Positions 8,264-16,929 are shown, numbered from the stretch's first letter. The stretch is DNA of 64,000 nucleotides from Aeromonas rivipollensis (GCF_010974825.1 NZ_JAAILA010000003.1:62001-126000), one strand, 5' to 3'. A program made the numbers and translations. Notes: generated from the letters alone by a model not told the origin.

Positions 8264-9591
8264 GCTTTATGAAGAGCCGCCCGGCGGCCCCTCTGGTGAG
8301 GGATCAGGCCGAGATCGATGCCAGCTATCACCATTGGCGCCTCCACATACTGCTGACCATGTACCTGGGCTATGCGGTCTTCTATTTCACCCGCAAGAGC
8401 TTCAACTTCGCCATGCCGGACATGCTGGCGAGCGGCATCCTGGACAAGGCCGACATCGGCATGATGTGGACCCTGTTCTACCTCACCTATGGCTGCTCCA
8501 AGTTCGTCTCCGGCATCATAAGCGATCGGGCCAACCCCCGTTACTTCATGGGACTGGGGCTGATGGCGACCGGGGTCATCAACATACTGTTCGGCCTCTC
8601 GTCGGCCCTCTGGATGTTCGTGGCACTCTGGATTGCCAACGCCTTCTTCCAGGGCTGGGGCTGGCCCCCCTGCTCCAAGCTGCTCACCAGCTGGTACTCG
8701 AGGACCGAGCGCGGCTTCTGGTGGTCGGCCTGGAACACGGCCCACAACGTGGGCGGGGCCCTGATCCCGCTTATCGTCAGCACCATAGCCCTGCAGCACG
8801 GCTGGCGCTACGGCATGATAGTGCCCGGCCTCATCGCCATACTGGCCGGGCTGCTGCTGTGCTGGCGACTGCGGGACACCCCGAGCACCCTGGGGCTGCC
8901 CACGGTCGGGCAGTGGCGCCAGGACGCCCTGGAGATGGCCCAGCAGACCCAGGATGTCGGCCTGGATCCGCGCCAGATCCTGCGCAAATACGTGCTCGGC
9001 AATCCCTACATCTGGCTGCTGGCCTGCTGCTACGTGCTGGTCTACGTGGTGCGTACTGCCATCAACGACTGGGGCAACCTCTACATGACGGAGCAGCGCG
9101 GCTTCAACCTGATGAGCGCCAACTCGGCCATCTCCATGTTTGAGGTGGGGGGCTTTATCGGCGCCCTGGTGGCGGGCTGGGGCTCGGACAAGCTGTTCAA
9201 CGGCAACCGGGGGCCGATGAATCTCATCTTCGCCATGGGGATACTGCTCTCTGTGGGGTCACTCTGGCTGATGCCCTTCTTCAGCTACGTGATGCAGGCA
9301 GCCTGCTTCTTCACCATCGGCTTCTTCGTGTTCGGTCCCCAGATGCTGATCGGCATGGCGGCGGCGGAGTGCTCCCACAAGGATTGCGCCGGGGCAGCCA
9401 CCGGCTTCGTCGGGCTCTTTGCCTACATGGGGGCGGCGCTGTCGGGGTATCCGCTGGCCAAGGTGATGGAGATCTGGCACTGGAACGGCTTCTTCGTGGT
9501 CATCTCGGTGGCGGCCGGGGTCTCGGCCCTGTTGCTACTGCCCTTCCTCAAGGCCCAGGCACCGCGGACCCTCGCAACCGAACCGGGCTGA
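8257..9591 (+). CDS. uhpC: Membrane sensor UhpC (MFS, organophosphate:phosphate antiporter family)
   Basis: Polytopic membrane protein of 444 residues (E. coli UhpC 439) with about 12 predicted helices. It works as receptor for external glucose-6-phosphate and signals to UhpB. The family signature near the N terminus is visible: YLGYAVFYFTRKSFNFAMP. The loop FQGWGWPPCSKLLTSWYSRTE matches the GlpT/UhpT/UhpC signature. Gene order after uhpAB supports UhpC rather than the transporter UhpT. No uhpT follows: the next gene is a convergent diguanylate cyclase 10 bp away. Confidence 0.88.
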   Translation: MLSFMKSRPAAPLVRDQAEIDASYHHWRLHILLTMYLGYAVFYFTRKSFNFAMPDMLASGILDKADIGMMWTLFYLTYGCSKFVSGIISDRANPRYFMGLGLMATGVINILFGLSSALWMFVALWIANAFFQGWGWPPCSKLLTSWYSRTERGFWWSAWNTAHNVGGALIPLIVSTIALQHGWRYGMIVPGLIAILAGLLLCWRLRDTPSTLGLPTVGQWRQDALEMAQQTQDVGLDPRQILRKYVLGNPYIWLLACCYVLVYVVRTAINDWGNLYMTEQRGFNLMSANSAISMFEVGGFIGALVAGWGSDKLFNGNRGPMNLIFAMGILLSVGSLWLMPFFSYVMQAACFFTIGFFVFGPQMLIGMAAAECSHKDCAGAATGFVGLFAYMGAALSGYPLAKVMEIWHWNGFFVVISVAAGVSALLLLPFLKAQAPRTLATEPG

Positions 9592-9601
9592 GCATCACGG
9601 C

Positions 9602-10729
9602 TCAGGCCGGCAGGCAGACCCGGTTCTTGCCGCTGCGCTTGGCCTGATAGAGGGCGCGGTCCGCCTGCCCGAACAGGGTATCGAGATGCCAGCCCCGGGC
9701 GTAGGGCACCAGCCCCAGGCTGGCGGTGACCTGGATGCCGTCCAGGGGCAGCGTCGCTATGCCCTGACGGATCTGCTCGCAACGGGCCTGCTGGGCCAGG
9801 GCATCCCCCTCGGGCAGCAGCAGCACGAACTCCTCGCCGCCGAAGCGGCTGGCCACCAGATCCCCCTGACCGGCAAGATAGGCACCCACCGCCGCCAGCA
9901 CCCTGTCCCCCGCCTCGTGGCCGTGGCGATCGTTGATCTGCTTGAAGTCATCGAGATCCAGCACCACCAGCGCCCCCTGTTTGGGCGCAGTCACACAGCG
10001 CTCCATAAAGCCACGCCGGTTGAGCAGGCCCGTCAAAGGATCCTGGCTCGCCTGCCGGCGCAGGGCCAGGGCCCGGTACTGGGTACAGAGCAGCAGCACC
10101 CCGAAGGTGGAGAGGTAGTTGCCCATCAGCATGGAGAGGAAGGGCAACACATTGACCACGTGCGGATCCATCAGCACCCGCACCTCGCCACTGAGCAGGG
10201 CCCCCATGCGCACCAGGTTGAAGCCGTAGAGCAGTATGTTGACCACGGTAAACACCAGCACGGCCGGCAGGTAGGCCGGATAGCCATGGCGCCAGATGAG
10301 CAGCACCACCACGGCCCCCAGCACCATGTAGCTCAGGCAGGCCAGCAGCACCCGGGGGGCCATCTCGTCGTTGAACAGCACGCTCCAGCAGAGGATCAGC
10401 AGGTAGACCAGCATGAAGAGCGCGAAGGCCCGCCAGTTCGGCGGCTCGCCGAAGAAACGCTGCAGCGCCAGCGGCATCAGCGCTATGCAGAGGGTGATGA
10501 GCAGGTTGGCCAGCCAGATCCCCGCGATGTGGGGGGCGAACGCCTGCATAAAGAACAGCGACTGGGCCGCCAGGGCACAGAGGCTGGACCACCACCAGAG
10601 CCCGAGGCCGGGGATCTCCCTGTGGGTCGACCAGATGATGGAGAGGGTGATGAATCCCAGGCTGTAGCCCCCGAGGGCCATGAGCATCAGCGTGAATACA
10701 TCCAGATTGAGCAGAATTGAGGTGTCCAT
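9602..10729 (-). CDS. Membrane diguanylate cyclase (7 TM + GGDEF)
   Basis: Product of 375 residues from ATG 10729; an upstream in-frame extension to 10903 runs through non-coding-looking sequence and was rejected. Seven hydrophobic segments fill residues 5-205 and would form a membrane sensor of unknown ligand. The C-terminal GGDEF domain (about 210-375) starts DPLTGLLNRRGF and has the active-site variant FGGEEF, which is compatible with c-di-GMP synthesis. The RxxD inhibitory site expected five residues upstream of GGEEF is absent (GQGD there), so product inhibition at the I-site is not expected. It is convergent with uhpC. Confidence 0.85.
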   Translation of the reverse strand: MDTSILLNLDVFTLMLMALGGYSLGFITLSIIWSTHREIPGLGLWWWSSLCALAAQSLFFMQAFAPHIAGIWLANLLITLCIALMPLALQRFFGEPPNWRAFALFMLVYLLILCWSVLFNDEMAPRVLLACLSYMVLGAVVVLLIWRHGYPAYLPAVLVFTVVNILLYGFNLVRMGALLSGEVRVLMDPHVVNVLPFLSMLMGNYLSTFGVLLLCTQYRALALRRQASQDPLTGLLNRRGFMERCVTAPKQGALVVLDLDDFKQINDRHGHEAGDRVLAAVGAYLAGQGDLVASRFGGEEFVLLLPEGDALAQQARCEQIRQGIATLPLDGIQVTASLGLVPYARGWHLDTLFGQADRALYQAKRSGKNRVCLPA

Positions 10730-10915
10730 TCCCGAGCCTTCCATTGGGGATGGCTGAGTATATGGGAAGCCCATGACAAGACACAGAGGGAGCCTTCTGG
10801 CGCGATGAAATATTTTCCGGCTCCCCAGCTGACCCGATGCCTGGCACTCAAGGTTCGTTCGGACCCAGATTTCCCACCGACCACACAGCAAAATGCCTGC
10901 CAACTATTTTTGCAC

Positions 10916-10944
10916 TTGAACCCGCGCCATTAGATAGATATGTT
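10916..10944 (+). promoter_or_regulatory. Sigma-70 promoter of the amino-acid ABC operon, long leader
   Basis: TTGAAC (10916-10921), 17 bp, TATGTT (10939-10944). The predicted start near 10951 leaves about 240 nt of leader before ATG 11193. That leader contains a hairpin CTGCTGC/GCAGCAG near 11108-11125 and no gene. The remainder of the 10730-11192 gap shows nothing else that I can support. Confidence 0.5.
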
Positions 10945-11192
10945 GTTTTCATGTGGTTTTATGAGCCGTGCCGCGAGGAAAAAGCGCCACTAACCTATTG
11001 AGTCGTCTGACACAATCGGATTTTGGTACATTTTTCACTCAATGAATGGGGAGTAGAATCTCATATGGGGCTTTTGCCTCAATCAAGACAATAATCCTGT
11101 CTTGCCTGCTGCCGGATGCAGCAGTCTCTTGTGCCATGGAGTCGCACGGAGCAGGTTCAAGGCCGAACACACTTTCGACAGAGACGTCACTT

Positions 11193-11993
11193 ATGATCAA
11201 AAAACTCATTCTCTCTACCCTGCTGCTGTGCGGGCTGGCTCATGCCGCTCCCAGCTCTGCCCCTAGTTCAACTCTGGACGCCGTGCTGGAGCGCGGTGTG
11301 CTGCGGGTCGGCTTCGACGCCGGCTATCAACCTTTCGAGATGACCAACAAGCAGGGCCAGTACATCGGCTTCGACGTGGATCTGGCCAAGATGGTCGCCA
11401 AGGAGATGGGCGTGAAGGTGGAGTTCGTCAACACCGCCTGGGACGGCATCATCCCGGCCCTGCTGACCGACAAGTTCGACGTCATCATGGGCGGCATGAC
11501 GGTCACCCCCCAGCGCAACCTGCGCGTCAACTTTGCCGATCCCTACATAGTCGTGGGTCAGACCATAGTCCTTCGCAAGGACAAGGCGGGGGAGATCAAG
11601 TCCTTCAGCGATTTGAACGATCCCAAGTACAAGATCGCGGTCAAGCTCGGCACCACAGGCGAGCAGGCGGTCAAGCGCCTGATCCCCAAGGCCACCCTGC
11701 TGCAGTTTGAAACCCAGGACGACGCCAAGCTGGAAGTGATCAACGGCAAGGTGGATGCCTTCGTCTACGACCTGCCCTATAACGCCATCTTCGCCTCCCA
11801 GAACACCGGCGCCGTGGTGCACCTGGACAAACCCTTCACCTTCGAGCCGCTGGCCTGGGCCATCCGCAAGGGGGATCAGGACACTCTCAACTGGTTCAAC
11901 AACTACCTGCGCCAGATCAAGGGCGACGGCAGCTACGACCGTCTCTACAAGAAGTGGTTTGAATCCAACGCCTGGCTCAACCAGCTCAAATAA
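11193..11993 (+). CDS. Polar amino-acid ABC transporter, periplasmic binding protein
   Basis: Product of 266 residues from ATG 11193, where the signal peptide MIKKLILSTLLLCGLAHA begins; a longer in-frame N terminus from 11046 has no export signal. The SBP_bac_3 fold is clear: LRVGFDAGYQPFEM, the YIGFDVDLAKMVAKEMG signature, GGMTVTPQRNLRVNFADPY, and VKLGTTGEQA. It resembles GlnH/HisJ/ArtJ-type proteins, but the ligand cannot be read off. It is the first gene of an operon with a permease and an ATPase, separated from the permease by a hairpin. Confidence 0.9.
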   Translation: MIKKLILSTLLLCGLAHAAPSSAPSSTLDAVLERGVLRVGFDAGYQPFEMTNKQGQYIGFDVDLAKMVAKEMGVKVEFVNTAWDGIIPALLTDKFDVIMGGMTVTPQRNLRVNFADPYIVVGQTIVLRKDKAGEIKSFSDLNDPKYKIAVKLGTTGEQAVKRLIPKATLLQFETQDDAKLEVINGKVDAFVYDLPYNAIFASQNTGAVVHLDKPFTFEPLAWAIRKGDQDTLNWFNNYLRQIKGDGSYDRLYKKWFESNAWLNQLK

Positions 11994-11999
11994 CCTCTC

Positions 12000-12021
12000 A
12001 AGGGGCGGTTCGCCGCCCCTT
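12000..12021 (+). terminator. Intercistronic UUCG hairpin after the binding-protein gene
   Basis: AGGGGCGG (12001-12008) and CCGCCCCT (12013-12020) close on a TTCG tetraloop. There is no T run, so it is more likely an mRNA-stabilising or partly attenuating hairpin. That would leave more binding protein than permease, as in other ABC operons. Confidence 0.6.
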
Positions 12022-12062
12022 CACGCAGACCCCACACAATAACGACAAGAGAGGTTGTGACA

Positions 12063-13049
12063 GTGATCAACCCCAAAATCACAAGACAGATGGAAAAACA
12101 GCCCAACCTGCTGCTCTGGCACGGGGTCTTCCTGCTGATGTTGCTGGCCGCCATCTTTGGCATCTACAAGGCCGTGCAGGCGGTGGATTACACCTGGCGC
12201 TGGGAACGCATTCCTCAGTACATCGCCTACCAGGCCGAACAGAAACAGTACGCAGAATTTGACGGCACAGTGGTGGCCGGCACCACGGCCGCAGAGAAGG
12301 GACAACTCTTCCTGCAAGACGATCTCGACCCCAACCGTCGCCAGGCCATCGCCAGCACAGGCGCCCAGGTTGCCGAAGGGGATACCGTCTTCCAGGGCGA
12401 CACCCTGGACACCCAACTGAGCTGGACCGCCGGCCCCATCGCCTGGGGCGTCTGGGTCACGGTCAAGCTTTCCCTGGTCGCGGGCGTCTTCGCCATACTG
12501 CTGGGCACCCTGGCCGGCCTCGCCCGCCTCTCCCCCAATCCCGCCCTGCGCAACCTGGCTGTCACCTATGTGGAGCTCATTCGCGGCACTCCGCTGCTGG
12601 TGCAGATCTTCATCGTCTACTTCTTTATCGGCACAGTGCTCAACCTCGACAGATTCACCGCTGGGGTAGCGGCGCTGGCCGTCTTCACCGGCGCCTATGT
12701 GGCCGAAATCGTGCGCGCCGGCATCAGCTCCATCCACAAGGGGCAGATGGAGGCGGGCCGCAGCCTGGGGCTCACCTCGGCCCAGACCATGCGCTACGTC
12801 ATCCTGCCCCAGGCGTTCAAGCGGGTCTTGCCCCCCCTGGCGGGCCAGTTCATCAACCTCATCAAGGACTCCTCCCTGGTCTCGGTCATCTCCATCACGG
12901 ATCTCACCAAGGCCGGGCGCGAGGTGGTCAGCTCCACCTTCAGCCCGTTCGAGGTGTGGTTCACCGTGGCCCTGCTCTACCTGGTGCTCACCGGCACTCT
13001 CTCCTTCCTGGTGCGTCGTCTGGAGGTGAAATATGCGCGCAGCAACTGA
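12063..13049 (+). CDS. Polar amino-acid ABC transporter, permease with periplasmic insertion
   Basis: Inner-membrane permease of 328 residues. GTG 12063 was preferred over GTG 12057 because GAGAGG lies 8 bp before it rather than 2. A first helix (about 15-37) is followed by an unusually long periplasmic stretch of about 85 residues before the remaining helices. Ordinary HisM/GlnP-type permeases are about 220-250 residues and lack it. The EAA loop that contacts the ATPase is EAGRSLGLTSAQTMRYVILP. The 3' end is inside a duplicated segment that also contains the start of the ATPase gene. Confidence 0.9.
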   Translation: MINPKITRQMEKQPNLLLWHGVFLLMLLAAIFGIYKAVQAVDYTWRWERIPQYIAYQAEQKQYAEFDGTVVAGTTAAEKGQLFLQDDLDPNRRQAIASTGAQVAEGDTVFQGDTLDTQLSWTAGPIAWGVWVTVKLSLVAGVFAILLGTLAGLARLSPNPALRNLAVTYVELIRGTPLLVQIFIVYFFIGTVLNLDRFTAGVAALAVFTGAYVAEIVRAGISSIHKGQMEAGRSLGLTSAQTMRYVILPQAFKRVLPPLAGQFINLIKDSSLVSVISITDLTKAGREVVSSTFSPFEVWFTVALLYLVLTGTLSFLVRRLEVKYARSN

Positions 13050-13171
13050 TCCCATTATCAAGGCTCAACAGGAGTCGAGAAGTGCAGCCATCACCGGCAC
13101 GCCCCGCGCCTTCCCGGTGCGTCGTCTGGAGGTGAAATATGCGCACAGCAACTGATCCCATTATCAAGGCT
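12988..13171 (+). repeat. Tandem duplication of the permease/ATPase gene junction
   Basis: Copy 1 (13010-13065) and copy 2 (13116-13171) match at 55 of 56 bases with a 106-bp offset. Each copy contains the permease C-terminal codons, the GGAGGTG ribosome binding site and the ATPase start. A shorter match (TCACCGGCAC at 12988 and 13091) extends it upstream with a 3-bp shift. Confidence 0.95.
13033..13155 (+). CDS. Chimeric 40-residue micro-ORF inside the junction duplication
   Basis: ATG 13033 lies after GGAGGTGAAAT. The peptide starts [11 protein letters not shown], like the ATPase ([11 protein letters not shown]), and ends [12 protein letters not shown], like the permease ([12 protein letters not shown]). 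It overlaps the permease by 17 bp and the ATPase by 17 bp. The same ribosome binding site serves the true ATPase copy, so initiation is plausible. Product function is unknown; it may only be a by-product of the duplication or a coupling relay. Confidence 0.4.
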   Translation: MRAATDPIIKAQQESRSAAITGTPRAFPVRRLEVKYAHSN

Positions 13172-13882
13172 AGTGGCGTGGAAAAATTCTACGGCACCGA
13201 GGTGCACGCCCTCAAGAACGTCAGTACCCAGGTGGCCGAAGGGGAAGTGGTGGTGATAGTGGGGCCGAGCGGCTCTGGCAAATCCACCTTCCTGCGCACC
13301 CTCAACCAGCTCGAGACCATCAACGATGGCCATATCGAGGTGGATGGCATCAGCCTGACCGAGCCGGGCGACGTCAACAAGCTGAGGGAAGAGGTGGGCA
13401 TGGTGTTCCAGTCCTTCAACCTCTTCCCCCACCTGAACGTGCTGGACAACATCAGCCTCGCCCCCCAGAAGGTGCGGGGGTTGTCCCGCAAGGATGCCGA
13501 GGAGCGGGCCAAGGCCCTGCTGCTGAAAGTGGGGCTGTCGAACAAGGCCCAGAGCTACCCGTCCCAGCTCTCCGGCGGCCAGCAGCAGCGGGTGGCCATA
13601 GCCCGGGCGCTCGCCATGCAGCCTCGCATCATGCTGTTTGACGAGCCAACCAGCGCGCTGGACCCCGAGATGGTGGGTGAGGTGCTGGACGTCATGAAGG
13701 GCCTGGCCCGGGAAGGCATGACCATGGTGGTGGTGACCCACGAGATGGGCTTTGCCCGGGAAGTGGCGGACAGGGTGCTCTTCATGGAGAGCGGCGAGCT
13801 GCTGGTGGATGAGAAGCCCACCGACTTCTTCGACAACCCTCCCTCACCGCGCCTGCGCCAGTTCCTGAGTCAGGTGTTGTGA
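13139..13882 (+). CDS. Polar amino-acid ABC transporter, ATP-binding protein (GlnQ/HisP type)
   Basis: Cytoplasmic ATPase of 247 residues that drives the permease encoded just upstream. Walker A is GPSGSGKST near residue 42, the Q-loop is [10 protein letters not shown], the ABC signature [15 protein letters not shown] near 141, Walker [13 protein letters not shown] near 161, and the H-loop His is in [13 protein letters not shown] 13139 is 5 bp after GGAGGTG in the second copy of the duplicated junction. The family, with binding protein and permease beside it, is certain; the transported amino acid is not. Confidence 0.93.
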   Translation: MRTATDPIIKASGVEKFYGTEVHALKNVSTQVAEGEVVVIVGPSGSGKSTFLRTLNQLETINDGHIEVDGISLTEPGDVNKLREEVGMVFQSFNLFPHLNVLDNISLAPQKVRGLSRKDAEERAKALLLKVGLSNKAQSYPSQLSGGQQQRVAIARALAMQPRIMLFDEPTSALDPEMVGEVLDVMKGLAREGMTMVVVTHEMGFAREVADRVLFMESGELLVDEKPTDFFDNPPSPRLRQFLSQVL

Positions 13883-13920
13883 CCGCAAGCGCCTGCGCCA
13901 GTGACTGCGTCAGGTGCTGC
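13849..13920 (+). repeat. 40-bp imperfect tandem duplication of the ATPase 3' end
   Basis: GCGCCTGCGCCAGT begins at 13849 and again at 13889; CAGGTGTTGT (13871) recurs as CAGGTGCTGC (13911). Copy 1 encodes the true C terminus ([10 protein letters not shown]). Copy 2 has an early in-frame stop and lies outside the gene. Confidence 0.75.
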
Positions 13921-13933
13921 AAGGGAAAGAGAT

Positions 13934-13966
13934 ACAACAGAGGGAGCCCTGGGCTCCCTCTGTTGT
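13934..13966 (+). terminator. Terminator of the amino-acid ABC operon
   Basis: A 16-bp inverted repeat: ACAACAGAGGGAGCCC (13934-13949) and its complement to 13966, with no long T run. It lies between convergent genes and may serve both directions. Confidence 0.65.
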
Positions 13967-13988
13967 TGAGGCCGATCGGAAGCCCCCC

Positions 13989-14351
13989 TCAGAAGCGATA
14001 ACCGGCCATCAGCCCGGCGTAGTGTTGTTCGGGCAGCACTAGGGGGGCCAGGATCCAGCGATCGGTGGCAAAGGCGCCAAGCGCCGCTCCCAGCGCATTG
14101 ACGCCCGCGTCCAGGGCAGAGAAGTCGCCGTTTCTCGACGCCAGCTCCCCCACCACCCCGATCCCGGTGGAGATCCCGAACCCTATCCAGCCTCTGTGAT
14201 CCCGATAGCCGTAGTGATCGGCCACTGCCGTGAAGCCCGCCCCCATGGCCGCGCCCCCCGCGAAATGACTCAGCTCGCTGTTGAAGCTGTCATTGGCCTG
14301 CGCACTCGCGCTCAGCAGGCCGAACATGACACACAGATGAACCGCTCTCAC
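13989..14351 (-). CDS. Small exported glycine-rich protein of unknown function
   Basis: Product of 120 residues. The start is GTG 14351, 4 bp after GGAGGG; a start at 14372 would be further from any binding site. The signal peptide MRAVHLCVMFGLLSASAQA is followed by a glycine- and alanine-rich body with the patterns HFAGGAAMGAGF and GFGISTGIGVVGELASR. These look like a short helical hairpin or glycine-zipper segment that could insert into an envelope membrane. I do not recognise a named family. It stands alone between convergent and divergent neighbours. Confidence 0.65.
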   Translation of the reverse strand: MRAVHLCVMFGLLSASAQANDSFNSELSHFAGGAAMGAGFTAVADHYGYRDHRGWIGFGISTGIGVVGELASRNGDFSALDAGVNALGAALGAFATDRWILAPLVLPEQHYAGLMAGYRF

Positions 14352-14572
14352 TCTACCCTCCACTGGCGACACCCTGCCGCCCCTGGCAACCTCGTTCTCC
14401 CAGTGTATGCGAGGCCCCGCCGGACGACGGGTGCCGCCCAGAGCTGACTCATCCAGGGCTTATCGCCAGCGGCCAGGCTTTGTCAGCAAAAACAAGCCAT
14501 TGAACCTCGGTCCCGGTTGCGGCAGGCACACCTGGGTCATCAAATGTTAATGAATTTTTAAATTCATTCGGT

Positions 14573-15448
14573 ATGCTGGAACCCAACTGGTCCAACCGGA
14601 TGCCTCACATGGATGTGCAACTGCTGCTGCTCTACCTCTCCCCCCTCTTTCTGGCCTTCGTCGGCTGGGAGATGCTCTATCTGCGCAAACACGGGGCAGC
14701 CTTTCCCACCGCCAGCTACCAGTGGCGGGACCTGTTCGCCAACGCCGCCCTGGCCCTGATGCACCAGGGGGGCGATGCCCTGGCGGCCATCGCCATCGCC
14801 TACCTCTATGAGGGTCTTTGGGGCTGGCGACTGTTCGATATCGAGCTGAACCTCTGGAGTCTCTTGCTGCTGTTCCTGCTGCAGGATCTCTGCTACTGGC
14901 TGTTCCACTTTGCCAGCCACCATGTGCGCTGGCTCTGGGCCTCCCACGTGGTGCACCACAGCTCGGAGCGGCTCAACCTCTCCACCGCCTTTCGCCAGAG
15001 CCTGATGTACCCTGTCTCCGGCATGTGGCTGTTTTGGATCCCCATGATCCTCATCGGCTTCCCCCCCGAGGCCGTGGTCGCCACAGTGCTGCTGAGCCTG
15101 GGCTTTCAGTTCTTCGTTCACACCCAGGTGGTGGGCAAGCTGGGCTGGCTGGAGCGGGTCTTCAACACCCCCTCCCACCACAGGGTGCACCACGCCAGCA
15201 ACCCCAAGTACATAGACCGCAACTTCGCCGGGGTGCTGATCATCTGGGATCGGCTGTTTGGCACCTTCGTGGAGGAAGACTTGGGCGAGCCCTGCCGCTT
15301 CGGTATCACCAAGCCCGTCCACAGCTTCAATCCCCTCACCCTCACCTTCCACGAGTGGCGCGACATGCTGCACGACGCCCGTGGCCTGCCCTGGTCAGAG
15401 AAGCTCAAGGTGCTGTTTGGCAAGCCGGCGGGCCCGGGGGGCGCCTGA
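14573..15448 (+). CDS. Sterol desaturase / fatty-acid hydroxylase family membrane protein
   Basis: Integral membrane di-iron oxygenase family. The histidine clusters are complete: HFASHH near residue 112, HVVHHS near 125, and HHRVHH near 203, each after hydrophobic segments. It has 291 residues if ATG 14573 is used, but no start has a good binding site; ATG 14600 or ATG 14609 (MDVQLLLLYLSPLF) would remove up to 12 residues without touching any motif. Substrate is unknown. It is transcribed alone, and the A+T-rich stretch before it may hold its promoter. Confidence 0.85.
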   Translation: MLEPNWSNRMPHMDVQLLLLYLSPLFLAFVGWEMLYLRKHGAAFPTASYQWRDLFANAALALMHQGGDALAAIAIAYLYEGLWGWRLFDIELNLWSLLLLFLLQDLCYWLFHFASHHVRWLWASHVVHHSSERLNLSTAFRQSLMYPVSGMWLFWIPMILIGFPPEAVVATVLLSLGFQFFVHTQVVGKLGWLERVFNTPSHHRVHHASNPKYIDRNFAGVLIIWDRLFGTFVEEDLGEPCRFGITKPVHSFNPLTLTFHEWRDMLHDARGLPWSEKLKVLFGKPAGPGGA

Positions 15449-15469
15449 GTTGCGCGCCACCCGCCACCA

Positions 15470-15499
15470 AAAAAGAGAGCGCCACCAGGGCGCTCTCTT
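15470..15499 (-). terminator. Terminator of the mmuM-permease operon
   Basis: AAGAGAGCGCC (15473-15483) pairs with GGCGCTCTCTT (15489-15499). On the minus strand the stem is followed by TTTTTTGG, a proper intrinsic terminator. Confidence 0.85.
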
Positions 15500-15519
15500 G
15501 CATTGGGTCACCACCTCAC

Positions 15520-16920
15520 TCAGACATGGGCAAAGGACCAGATGGCGGGCACCAGGCTCACCAGGGTGATCCCGGCCAGCAGCCGCTCGCGCAGGCTGAG
15601 TCGCTGATCCGCCCCCAGCTGGCGGCGGCTGTAGAGAAACAGCAGCAGACCCGGCCCGTAGAGCAAAAGCGACAGCAGCAGATACTCCACCCCAGCGGCA
15701 TAGAGCAGCCAGAAACCATAACCACTCGACACCAGGGCCACCGCCCGCACCAGGCCATTGCCCTGCCCGCTTAAGGAGAGCTTGAGCAGGAAGAGGCCGA
15801 TCAGCAGGTAGGGCACCAGTATCATGGAGGTGGAGATGAGCAGCAGGTTGGTGTACCCCTTGCCGAGCAGCCAAACCAGCAGCAGGCAGCCCTGCACCGT
15901 CAGGCTGGTGAGCCAGAGCGAGGCTATGGGGGTGCCGTTGCGGTTCTGACGCCGGAAGATGGCCGGGAAGGCGCCGTGGCGCGCCGCGCTGAAGGGCACC
16001 TCGGCCGAGAACAGGGTCCAGCTCACGTAGGAGGCGAGCACGGAGACGATGAGGCCGACGCTTATCAGCACCTTGCCCCAGGAGCCCGTCATCTGGGTCA
16101 TCAGCCCCGCCATGGAGGGGTTGGGCAGGGCCGCGAGCTCGGGGCGACTCAAGATCCCCAGCGCCAGCACAGAGATGAGCACATAGAGCAGCAGTGCCAG
16201 CACCACGCCGAGCACTGTGGCCGTGCCCACATCCCGCTTGTTTCTCGCCCGGGCCGAGAGCACGGCCGCCCCCTCTATGCCGGTGAAGACCCAGAGGGTG
16301 ATGAGCATGGTGTTGCGCACCTGCTCGGAAACCGGCACCGCCAGTGTGCTGCCCTGCTGATCCGCCGCGAAGGTGACAGGATCGAACCAGTAGCAGGCGA
16401 ACAGGATGAACAGCAGCAGTGGCAGGCTCTTGGCCAGGGTCGCCACCAGGTTGAACAGGGCCGCCTGTTGCACGCCGCGGGCCACCAGCAGGTGCACAGC
16501 CCAGAGGATGCAGGACTCGCCGATAAAGGCCGCCAGCGTATTACCGTCACCAAACCAGATCTGTTCGGGGGTATCGACAAAGCTGCCCAGCGCCGCGAAG
16601 GCGATCACCAGATAGCCCACCACGCCTATGGTGGCGCAGAGCCAATAGCCCCAGGCGGAGAAGAAGCCCACCAGATCCCCAAAACCGGCGCGGGCGTAGC
16701 TGTAGATGCCGCCGTCGAGATCGGGCCTTAGCCGCGACAAGTAGAGGAAGCTCGCGGCGAGCGCCAGAATGCCCACCCCGGTCACGCCCCAGCCAATCAG
16801 CACGGCGCGGGCCCCGGCCACCTCGGCCATGTTCTGGGGCAGGCTGAAGATCCCCGCCCCCACCATGGAGCTGAACACCAGGGCGGTGAGGGACCATAGG
16901 CCTATCTTGCTCTCTTTCAT
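15520..16920 (-). CDS. APC-superfamily amino-acid permease, likely for S-methylmethionine or a related compound
   Basis: Membrane transporter of 466 residues with about 12 helices. The first helix has the family's unwound motif, FSSMVGAGIFSLP, and PDLDGGIYSYARAGFG follows. By sequence feel it is nearer to the basic amino acid/polyamine antiporter (ArcD-like) branch than to MmuP. It starts 9 bp after the homocysteine S-methyltransferase gene behind a MetJ-type operator. That context suggests it imports S-methylmethionine or another methyl donor; this is inference from position only. Confidence 0.85.
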   Translation of the reverse strand: MKESKIGLWSLTALVFSSMVGAGIFSLPQNMAEVAGARAVLIGWGVTGVGILALAASFLYLSRLRPDLDGGIYSYARAGFGDLVGFFSAWGYWLCATIGVVGYLVIAFAALGSFVDTPEQIWFGDGNTLAAFIGESCILWAVHLLVARGVQQAALFNLVATLAKSLPLLLFILFACYWFDPVTFAADQQGSTLAVPVSEQVRNTMLITLWVFTGIEGAAVLSARARNKRDVGTATVLGVVLALLLYVLISVLALGILSRPELAALPNPSMAGLMTQMTGSWGKVLISVGLIVSVLASYVSWTLFSAEVPFSAARHGAFPAIFRRQNRNGTPIASLWLTSLTVQGCLLLVWLLGKGYTNLLLISTSMILVPYLLIGLFLLKLSLSGQGNGLVRAVALVSSGYGFWLLYAAGVEYLLLSLLLYGPGLLLFLYSRRQLGADQRLSLRERLLAGITLVSLVPAIWSFAHV

Positions 16921-16929
16921 GGGCTCTCC

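Noticed and set aside
7282-8799. Minus-strand ORF of 505 codons across uhpB and uhpC
   Set aside because: It runs antisense through two well-supported genes and has no recognisable domain.
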